From: an uncultured Neomegalonema sp.
Lineage (GTDB): Bacteria; Pseudomonadota; Alphaproteobacteria; Rhodobacterales; Rhodobacteraceae
Direction of reading: 5' to 3'
NCBI GenBank assembly: GCA_937995735.1
Contig: CALKIZ010000024.1
Location: 60,294 to 124,293, forward strand
DNA: 64,000 nt
The position numbers and the translations under genes are program-made. This document shows positions 58,175-64,000 of this stretch, in pieces (the first letter of the stretch is position 1; each line of letters begins with the position of its first letter). Under the pieces are notes generated by a model. It had not been told where the DNA came from and made no database searches. It was given only the letters and a program-made list of their open reading frames with translations.

Positions 58175-59587
58175 TTATCTCCCCGTCGTGCCGGAAATGA
58201 GTTGCTGTGCAGGCGTGATACCAGCGGTTCTAATCGGGCCTTTGTTCAGCCCCATCTTCACATCAAGCGCACCCGGTGTCTTATTCATCATCCGCATGAT
58301 GTAATAAGTGCCTGCACCGAAAACGAAGAAATAGACGATGATAAAAGCGGTCAATGATGCGGCCACCGCCGGCGCTTCAATGGGCGCAAGCGAGTCCGAA
58401 GTTCGAAGCACACCGTAAACTGTGAAAGGTTGCCGCCCGACTTCCGTTGTGACCCATCCGGCGAGCACGGCAACAAAACCCGACGGTGCCATAAGCACCA
58501 TCACGCGCTGCAACCAGTTCGCGTCATAAAGCTGTCCTTTCCAACGGCGGAACAAGCTCCAGAACCCAATCGCCAGCATCGCAAAACCAATCGCGATCAT
58601 GATGCGGAAGCTCCAGAATACGATGGCAACGGGCGGTTCCTCATCATCCGGGATTGTATCAAGACCATCCAGCGGCGCGTTTAAGTCATGCTTGAGGATC
58701 AGGCTCGACAGCTTCGGAATCTCAATCGCATAATCAATCCGCTTTTCCTCGGAATTCGGAATACCGAACAAGATCAGCGGCGCACCATCCGGATAGCTGT
58801 CATAATGCCCCTCCATCGCCATCACTTTTGCAGGCTGATGCTCCAGCGTATTAAGACCATGCAAATCACCCGCAACAATTTGCAACGGCGTCACAATCAC
58901 CGCCATCCACATTGCCATTGAGAACATCTTACGTGCGGCAAGGTTCGTTTTATCCCGCAGCAAATGCAGCGCACCAACTCCACCAACCACAAAAGCTGTC
59001 GTCAGATACGCGGCTAAAACCATGTGTGTCAGGCGATATGGGAAGGAAGGATTGAACACGATGGCCCACCAATCTTCCGGCACAAATTGCCCATCCGCAC
59101 TAATGCTGTAACCCGCAGGGGTCTGCATCCACGAATTCACCGACAAAATCCATGTCGCCGATAGCAAAGTCCCGAAAGCAACCATGCCGGTTGCAAACAT
59201 ATGCAGGCGTGGACCAACACGCTCACGGCCAAACAGCATAATGCCGAGGAAACCGGCTTCCAAAAAGAAGGCAGAGAGAATTTCATAAGCCATAAGCGGC
59301 CCGATAACCGGCCCCGCCTTGTCGGAAAAGACGCTCCAGTTCGTACCGAACTGGTAAGACATCACAATCCCGGAGACGACACCCATGCCAAAAGCAACGG
59401 CGAATATCTTTTTCCAATAATTGAACAGCGACAGATAGACGTCTTTTTTCGTCCATAACCACAGGCCGTTCAGGACAGCAAGATAACTGGCCAAACCAAT
59501 CGAGAATGCAGGAAAGACAATATGAAATGACACTGTAAAAGCAAATTGGATACGCGCGAGCAGCTCCGCCGTCATTCCATCAAACAT
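58175..59587 (-). CDS. cydA: cytochrome bd-type quinol oxidase subunit I (CIO type)
   Basis: 470 residues. It has the haem ligand regions RIQFAFTVSFHIVFPAFSIG and HMVLAAYLTTAF, GDLHGLNTLEHQPAKVMAMEG and GWVTTEVGRQPFTVYGVLRT of the quinol site. The Q loop is short, as in CIO enzymes. It reduces oxygen with quinol in the inner membrane without proton pumping, giving high oxygen affinity or inhibitor tolerance. GAGGGTG precedes ATG 59587. A cluster of GGTGCGA motifs lies in its leader. Confidence 0.95.
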   Translation of the reverse strand: MFDGMTAELLARIQFAFTVSFHIVFPAFSIGLASYLAVLNGLWLWTKKDVYLSLFNYWKKIFAVAFGMGVVSGIVMSYQFGTNWSVFSDKAGPVIGPLMAYEILSAFFLEAGFLGIMLFGRERVGPRLHMFATGMVAFGTLLSATWILSVNSWMQTPAGYSISADGQFVPEDWWAIVFNPSFPYRLTHMVLAAYLTTAFVVGGVGALHLLRDKTNLAARKMFSMAMWMAVIVTPLQIVAGDLHGLNTLEHQPAKVMAMEGHYDSYPDGAPLILFGIPNSEEKRIDYAIEIPKLSSLILKHDLNAPLDGLDTIPDDEEPPVAIVFWSFRIMIAIGFAMLAIGFWSLFRRWKGQLYDANWLQRVMVLMAPSGFVAVLAGWVTTEVGRQPFTVYGVLRTSDSLAPIEAPAVAASLTAFIIVYFFVFGAGTYYIMRMMNKTPGALDVKMGLNKGPIRTAGITPAQQLISGTTGR

Positions 59588-59589
59588 TT

Positions 59590-59686
59590 TCGCACCCTCA
59601 GGCTGAATAATCTCTTTTGTCTGTCAGCTATATAGGAGCCGAAATTTTATTGTGCAGGTGCGAAAGGTGCGACCCGGCATCGCACC
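59590..59686. promoter_or_regulatory. four-copy GGTGCGA/TCGCACC motif cluster upstream of cydA
   Basis: The heptamer occurs at 59590-59596 (reverse), 59657-59663 and 59666-59672 (forward, 9-bp period) and 59680-59686 (reverse). The last two form a 7-bp inverted repeat with a 7-nt spacer. The first copy overlaps the cydA ribosome-binding site. I read it as a candidate operator for the oxidase operon. Confidence 0.45.
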
Positions 59687-59695
59687 GAGCCACAC

Positions 59696-59714
59696 AAAAT
59701 GCTGCTATGCAGCA
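59696..59714 (-). terminator. weak terminator-like hairpin after the small secreted protein gene
   Basis: On the minus strand TGCTGC-ATA... reads as a 6-bp stem TGCTGC/GCAGCA with a three-base loop, followed by ATTTT. It includes the TAG stop of the small gene. The stem is short and the T-run is only four bases. Confidence 0.35.
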
Positions 59715-59935
59715 AGATAGGCGAATGTCGACATGCTGCTGTGATCGGCCTGATAAAACGTCATCGCATTCTTATCGCTGTCAAAGACATATGACGGCTT
59801 TGGCCCGAGCTTCTTCCGCTCTTCACGCGCTGTTTGTCGTTCCAGCACAGACGCCGCCGCGAGCTTTGTGCGGCTTAGAATCGCGGGAGTAGCGGTGAGC
59901 GCTGCGGCGGACTTTAGAAAATCACGTTTGTTCAA
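59705..59935 (-). CDS. small Tat-signal-like secreted protein
   Basis: About 76 residues from a TTG start at 59935, chosen because GGAG lies a few bases upstream and the frame before it (to 59959) is not signal-like. The start NKRDFLKSAAALTATPAIL resembles a Tat signal with Lys-Arg in place of Arg-Arg. The mature part is only about 45 residues (KKLGPKPSYVFDSDKNAMTFYQADHSSM). It lies between pheS and cydA on their strand. I recognise no family; it may be a remnant of a larger exported enzyme. Confidence 0.5.
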   Translation of the reverse strand: MNKRDFLKSAAALTATPAILSRTKLAAASVLERQTAREERKKLGPKPSYVFDSDKNAMTFYQADHSSMSTFAYLAA

Positions 59936-60017
59936 GGTCGTCTCCAGTACAGGCCGCACAAGACCGTACGGCTCACTGGATATGGTAATTCATAGCGGCA
60001 ATTACAAGATGTAGTGT

Positions 60018-61094
60018 TTACGCACTCAAACCGCCATGCAAAGTCGGCACATCCAGGGCGCGGAATCCGTAATGGCGCAGCCAGCGCAAATCGCTCTCAA
60101 AGAATCCGCGCAGATCGGGAATCCCGTATTTCAGCATGGCAATCCGGTCGATCCCGACACCAAACGCAAAACCCTGCCATTGATCGGGGTCGATGTTGCA
60201 GTTTGAAAGCACTTTTGGATGCACCATGCCGGACCCGAGAATTTCCAGCCAATCATCGCCCTCGCCGACTTTCAGGACGCCCTTATCCCACGAACATCGA
60301 ATATCAACTTCTGCAGACGGCTCCGTGAAAGGGAAATGCGAGGCACGGAACCGCAATTCCACATTATCAACCTCAAAGAACGCTTTGACGAATTCTTCCA
60401 ACGTCCATTTCAGGTTCGCCATCGTGATGCTTTTGTCGATGGCCATTCCTTCGACCTGGTGAAACATCGGCGTATGGGTCTGGTCATAATCCGAGCGATA
60501 TACCCGCCCCGGCGCGATAAACCGAACCGGCGCGCCTCCGGCCTCCAGCGTTCGAATCTGTACCGGAGACGTATGCGTGCGAAGCACATGGCGCGTGCCA
60601 TCAGCTTTCGGGGCCATATAGAACGTGTCCATTTCGGCTCGCGCAGGATGTTCAGGCACAATATTCAGCGCATCAAAATTGTGCCAATCATCCTCAATCT
60701 GCGCGCCCTCTTTCACCTCAAAGCCCATATCAGCAAAAATTGCCGTGACTTCTTCGGTGACAACGGAAACCGGATGCAGCGTGCCTTGCGCGCGGGGCCG
60801 TGAAGGGAGCGAGACATCCAACCACTCCGTCGCCAAGCGCTCGTTTAAGATCGCATCGCCAAGCGCGGCTTTTTTTGCGGAAATGGCGGCATTAATCTCA
60901 TCTTTCAGCGCATTTAGCGCTGGCCCAGCCGTTTGGCGCTCTTCTGGGGTCATTTTCCCCAACTCACGCATTTTCAGCGCGACTTCGCCTTTTTTACCCA
61001 CAGCGGCGACTCGCGCCGACTCAAGCGTTGCTTCATCCGCCGCCTCGTTTACGGCGGTCAGGTATTTCGTGCGAAGATCGTCAAGATCGCTCAT
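60018..61094 (-). CDS. pheS: phenylalanyl-tRNA synthetase alpha subunit
   Basis: About 358 residues from ATG 61094 ([12 protein letters not shown]; the frame reaches 61142). An N-terminal coiled coil (to about 85) leads to the class II catalytic core with [13 protein letters not shown], motif 2 FHQVEGM and motif 3 [14 protein letters not shown]. It charges tRNA-Phe together with PheT. The partner pheT is not the next gene; a small secreted protein gene and cydAB are between them. Confidence 0.97.
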   Translation of the reverse strand: MSDLDDLRTKYLTAVNEAADEATLESARVAAVGKKGEVALKMRELGKMTPEERQTAGPALNALKDEINAAISAKKAALGDAILNERLATEWLDVSLPSRPRAQGTLHPVSVVTEEVTAIFADMGFEVKEGAQIEDDWHNFDALNIVPEHPARAEMDTFYMAPKADGTRHVLRTHTSPVQIRTLEAGGAPVRFIAPGRVYRSDYDQTHTPMFHQVEGMAIDKSITMANLKWTLEEFVKAFFEVDNVELRFRASHFPFTEPSAEVDIRCSWDKGVLKVGEGDDWLEILGSGMVHPKVLSNCNIDPDQWQGFAFGVGIDRIAMLKYGIPDLRGFFESDLRWLRHYGFRALDVPTLHGGLSA

Positions 61095-61232
61095 CGGTAT
61101 ATCCCGCTGGAAAGTCGTTTCACCGCGACTTATCAGAGCCATTCGGTAATTTCTACACGCGCGGCATTGCTGGTTATGGACTTTTTCAACATCATGCGCT
61201 TAACGTCCGCCCAACAATGGTGGAGAAGGCCG

Positions 61233-61382
61233 ATGACGAATTACGACCCTGAGAACTTTAAGCCCGGCGAAATGGACACAAGCGTTCAATCTGCAACCTT
61301 CGACGGTTTTATGAAAACCTGTGTGATCGTTACCGTTGCAACGATTGCCGTTTGCATTTTCCTGCTGATCGTCGGCGTTTAA
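61233..61382 (+). CDS. aa3-type cytochrome c oxidase subunit IV
   Basis: A 49-residue protein from ATG 61233, with GGAG and AAGG just upstream. It has GEMDTSVQSATFDGFMK followed by one membrane helix (VIVTVATIAVCIFLLIVG), the pattern of PF07835, bacterial aa3 oxidase subunit IV. The longer open frame beginning at 60933 is antisense to pheS and not real. It is divergent from pheS. CtaD lies 52 kb away. Confidence 0.85.
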   Translation: MTNYDPENFKPGEMDTSVQSATFDGFMKTCVIVTVATIAVCIFLLIVGV

Positions 61383-61388
61383 GATACG

Positions 61389-62417
61389 TTAAGGAAGTTG
61401 GGGCGCGGGCATAAATGTCGGCGCACCATTCACGAACGTAAAGCCGTTCTTGAACGACACTGAGTAGACCTGCTCACCCTCGCGCTCGCCTTTTCTGGCA
61501 AACCCGCCGAGAATAGTCTGATACCATTTGACATCTTTTTCGGCCAAATACCCGGCGCGAGCGGCGTTTTCTAAGAAATCACCTAGTCCCTGTAAGCGTA
61601 GGGTTATCGCGCCCTCGGGCTTACGGTCGCGCACTTCGGCTGCACCATCACCATTTAATATGATGCCCGCAAGATTAAGCGCCATCCGATCGATCTGAAT
61701 CGCGTCGACTTGCACCGTTCTATCCGGGCGCACGGAAACATCAGCTTTCGCACTCAACCCGATATTGACAGGATCGCGCGGAAAACTCTGCGAAGGGTCA
61801 ACTATATCCCATGCGTCGCCGTTAACGGCGGCTCCTTCCAGATCAAGCACCCCAGTCATTTGACCAGCCGCATTGTCAGGAGCGGTCCCGATGGCCATGA
61901 GTTTTTCTGCAGTAATCGTATAAGGCGGCGTGAGCGATGACGTCACTTCAACTTCAATCGCTTCACCCTGACCGGATACGTTCACTTGGTCACCGCTTTT
62001 CGACAGATTCCCGGAAAATCCGTTCGAGCGGATCACAATATCAAAAGGCGGTACAAGCCCATCAAGCGACGTGAGGCGCGCATTTTGCGCTTCCGGTACA
62101 GAAAAATTCACCGTTCCAAAATCTGCGACTGAAGACTCAAAAGAAATTATAGGCGTTTCCCAATCCGCCCGCGCCTGTCCTTGTGGAGTTAACACGATTG
62201 ATTGTGTACGCGGCCCGATTAATTTGCCCCGATATGCAAAGGGAAATCCCTCAATTTCCAACGATTTGTAAGATGCTGCGACCCCGTGCCCCGCCCATTC
62301 AACGATCTGAGCATCAAGCTGTTCGCGGATTTGGCCTTCGCCGTAATACCACCCACCGCTCCAAACCGCTGCCAATGCACCAACCGCACCGAGTCCAAGC
62401 GCCGCTATTTTAGCCAT
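61389..62417 (-). CDS. DUF2125 domain protein
   Basis: About 342 residues from ATG 62417, with AGGAG nine bases upstream. An N-terminal membrane anchor or signal (IAALGLGAVGALAAVW) leads a long beta-rich periplasmic domain that includes IEGFPFAYRGKL, the mark of DUF2125. The repeated short beta segments resemble AsmA/TamB-like proteins, so a place in the periplasm is likely. Function is unknown. It is divergent from the ChaC-like gene and convergent with oxidase subunit IV. Confidence 0.88.
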   Translation of the reverse strand: MAKIAALGLGAVGALAAVWSGGWYYGEGQIREQLDAQIVEWAGHGVAASYKSLEIEGFPFAYRGKLIGPRTQSIVLTPQGQARADWETPIISFESSVADFGTVNFSVPEAQNARLTSLDGLVPPFDIVIRSNGFSGNLSKSGDQVNVSGQGEAIEVEVTSSLTPPYTITAEKLMAIGTAPDNAAGQMTGVLDLEGAAVNGDAWDIVDPSQSFPRDPVNIGLSAKADVSVRPDRTVQVDAIQIDRMALNLAGIILNGDGAAEVRDRKPEGAITLRLQGLGDFLENAARAGYLAEKDVKWYQTILGGFARKGEREGEQVYSVSFKNGFTFVNGAPTFMPAPQLP

Positions 62418-62490
62418 GTCGATGATCTCCTGTCGCGTCTTGGCATTGAGAGAGATATAGAACACCTCTGTTACGATTGGTAAGGATCAA

Positions 62491-63036
62491 ATGTCAGAGG
62501 AATTTTGGGTTTTCGGATATGGCTCGCTCATGTGGAGACCGGGGTTTCCGTTTGTTGAGCGCTGCAAAGCGGAACTCGCCAATCATCGGCGCAATTTTTG
62601 TCTAAAGTCAGTACGTTTTCGGGGAACACATGAGTACCCGGGGCTTGTCCTCGCGCTCGAACCTAAAATGGGCGCAATGTGCCAAGGCGTCGCCTACCGT
62701 GTGAGCGCATCAGATGCCACTGAGACACGCGCTTATCTGGAAGACCGCGAAATGGATCGCGGATCATATTTCGAAACACTCCACCCCCTTAAACTGGAGG
62801 ATGAGCGCCGGGTTGATGCGCTTTGCTATGTTATAAACCCCGACAACCAAGATTATATTCGTGACCTCTCATTTGATGAAAAAGCCCATATCATTGCGAC
62901 CGCCGTTGGGCCTATCGGCACAAACAGGGACTATCTGTTCAATACGCTCAATGACCTTCGTCAGATGAAACTGGCCGACCCGGAAGTTGAAAGCCTTGCG
63001 GAGAAGGTGGCAGCATTGCTTGATGGTCAGAATTGA
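62491..63036 (+). CDS. ChaC-like gamma-glutamylcyclotransferase
   Basis: 181 residues. VFGYGSLMWRPGFPF is the substrate-binding loop of the ChaC family, RRNFCLKSVRFRGTHEYPGLVLAL follows, and the catalytic Glu sits in YLEDREMDRGSYF. ChaC enzymes cleave glutathione to 5-oxoproline and Cys-Gly. It is a lone gene with a 73-bp gap to the divergent DUF2125 gene. Confidence 0.93.
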   Translation: MSEEFWVFGYGSLMWRPGFPFVERCKAELANHRRNFCLKSVRFRGTHEYPGLVLALEPKMGAMCQGVAYRVSASDATETRAYLEDREMDRGSYFETLHPLKLEDERRVDALCYVINPDNQDYIRDLSFDEKAHIIATAVGPIGTNRDYLFNTLNDLRQMKLADPEVESLAEKVAALLDGQN

Positions 63037-63131
63037 GGTTTCAGTTCATTTCGCTCCATTTCCGGTGGCCGAAGAGATACATTCAAAACCCACGAATTTA
63101 AAAATCTAAATTTTTACTACTACCGCTATCC

Positions 63132-63740
63132 TTATCTCGATGCGATTGTTCCGGCAGCACCAACCATTGCACCTGCAGCACTCCTATTGAGCCATCTTTG
63201 TGCATTAGGAGTCGTAATAAACTGACCAGCACGATCCGCCGCCGCCGCATAACCAATCAAAGTTAAGCCCCAAATACCGATAATTATAACGCTTAACTGA
63301 AGAGCCGGGAGCATCGATATATTTGAGATATCCAGAACCGCAGGTAACAGCGCGACGTAGAAACCAATCGCTTTCGGGTTTCCTAATGGAAGTAAAGCCG
63401 CAAGCCAGAAGAGCTTAAAGCCTTCGCCTTTCGGTACGATCTTCGAAACCTCAACTGGAGCGGAAGTCCACATTTTGTAAGCAATATAAAGCAGATAGGC
63501 GATGCCAATCCATTTAATAATTGTGAATAACGGTCCTAATGCCGCCGCAAGCGCGGCCAATCCAATTACAGCAAGTGCAAACAAAACCAAATCGCCAAGA
63601 ACAAGACCCGCAATAAAAGGAAGCGTACGTCTCAACCCTGTCGTCGCTCCCTTAGCAATTACGGCTGCCACGGCAGGGCCAGGCGAAATTGAATCCACAA
63701 GATATATTAAGGAAAACGCCAAAATGTACTCGGTGTTCAT
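63132..63740 (-). CDS. LysE/RhtB-family exporter (copy 2)
   Basis: 202 residues, six membrane helices, with the family signature DSISPGPAVAAVIAKGATTGLRRTLPF and LLPLGNPKAIGFYVALLP. It exports amino acids or analogues; the substrate is unknown. It differs from the copy at 40 kb. Its upstream region is cut by the left end of an IS5-like element 145 bp away, which may have changed its promoter. Confidence 0.9.
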   Translation of the reverse strand: MNTEYILAFSLIYLVDSISPGPAVAAVIAKGATTGLRRTLPFIAGLVLGDLVLFALAVIGLAALAAALGPLFTIIKWIGIAYLLYIAYKMWTSAPVEVSKIVPKGEGFKLFWLAALLPLGNPKAIGFYVALLPAVLDISNISMLPALQLSVIIIGIWGLTLIGYAAAADRAGQFITTPNAQRWLNRSAAGAMVGAAGTIASR

Positions 63741-63885
63741 GCGGCCAATCCTTTTGTGTCTTTAAATCATGATAAACATTTAACGCGTGGCTACGATTCA
63801 GGCACTACCACCTATTAAACAGCCACCCCCTACATACCCGACTCTTCTTTTTGCATTTGCGCTTTGGAGCTTTTTACGCGCCTAA

Positions 63886-64000
63886 GAGCCTGCCCGAAAA
63901 GAAGTTGAGCGATATCAGCGTTCTGTGATTCCCTATCGTTGTTGACGCGATGGAGAATGAGATGCCTTGGAATGCTACCGCTCGCTCAGATCATAACCGC
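63886..64000 (+). mobile_element. left end of an IS5-like insertion sequence (truncated by the window)
   Basis: The end begins near GAGCCTGCCCGAAAAGAAG after CTAA, which fits the YTAR target of IS5-family elements. A transposase start follows 76 bp later, a normal leader length. The right end and the target duplication are outside the window, so the exact border is not proven. Confidence 0.6.
63962..64000 (+). CDS. IS5-family transposase (N-terminal fragment)
   Basis: Only 13 codons are visible, reading MPWNATARSDHNR. This matches the start MPW-x-x-T-x-R of many alphaproteobacterial IS5/IS427-type DDE transposases. The catalytic part lies outside the window. The call depends on this short match plus the IS-end-like sequence upstream. 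Confidence 0.55.
   Translation, partial: MPWNATARSDHNR

Noticed and set aside
60933..61232. The long upstream extension of the subunit IV frame
   Set aside because: It is antisense to pheS and has no homology. The 49-residue product from 61233 has its own ribosome-binding site and the full family pattern.

Overview
The window looks like a chromosomal segment of an alphaproteobacterium with medium GC (roughly 50-55 % by eye). This rests on lineage-typical families and gene orders: murA-DUF2948-hisD-UPF0262, lysC-ptsP, ctaD-DUF2244, a GDPD/RidA/FemAB-like trio, DUF2125, a DUF1127-type small protein, BetI/BetA, a bacterial aa3 oxidase subunit IV, and carA divergent from yqeY. I cannot fix the genus. 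I see no rRNA, tRNA, CRISPR array or prophage. The only mobile element is the left end of an IS5-like insertion sequence at the right edge.

Layout. 1-3.3 kb: partial CoA-transferase subunit A, a RecD-like helicase and a radical SAM protein. 3.5-5.7 kb: a tightly overlapping operon of three bitopic proteins resembling GspL, GspM and GspC of type II secretion, with no secretin, ATPase or pseudopilin nearby. 5.7-13.5 kb, minus strand: MgtE, DUF2244-CtaD, FemAB-like, GDPD-RidA and a first cyclopropane-fatty-acid-synthase-type enzyme. 13.6-17.8 kb: betI-betA and a SulP transporter. 18-21.1 kb: FdhD, a lipase-like hydrolase, a periplasmic thioredoxin and an orphan histidine kinase. 21.2-29.2 kb: MetA (acetyl-type by its Glu111), a YheT-like hydrolase, PPK2, a secreted beta-rich protein, YqeY/CarA, a membrane glycosyltransferase and a YugP-like metallopeptidase. 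29.5-40.6 kb: RimO, MsrP, class II DAHP synthase, an AT-rich OafA-like acyltransferase, a second CFA-type enzyme, PaaI thioesterase, GNAT, phosphomannomutase, DUF1989 and LysE. 40.8-48 kb: murA-DUF2948-hisD-UPF0262, then lysC-ptsP. 48-54.4 kb: a conserved hypothetical, a DUF1127-type protein, a CaiD-like hydratase with an NDP-forming acyl-CoA synthetase, an excalibur-type secreted peptide, an acyl-CoA dehydrogenase and MscL. 54.5-61.4 kb: pheT and pheS separated by a CIO-type cydA-cydB-DUF2474 operon and a small secreted protein, then aa3 oxidase subunit IV. 61.4-64 kb: DUF2125, ChaC, LysE and the IS5-like end.

How the genes fit together. Most are housekeeping: respiration (aa3 oxidase subunit I, subunit IV and a quinol oxidase in three separate places), cell wall and membrane lipids (MurA, two CFA-type enzymes, GDPD), amino-acid entry steps (LysC, MetA, HisD, DAHP synthase, CarA) and envelope stress (MsrP, MscL). 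Many usual partners are absent beside their genes here: carB, betB, ctaC, msrQ, adjacent pheST, and the rest of the T2SS. The genome is therefore probably well shuffled.

The least explained items are the gspLMC-like trio; a terminator-like hairpin that contains the msrP ribosome-binding site; a four-copy heptamer cluster at cydA; repeated AT palindromes before a secreted beta-protein; and the structured flanks of the DUF1127-type gene. I did not find a clearly new defence or secretion system.
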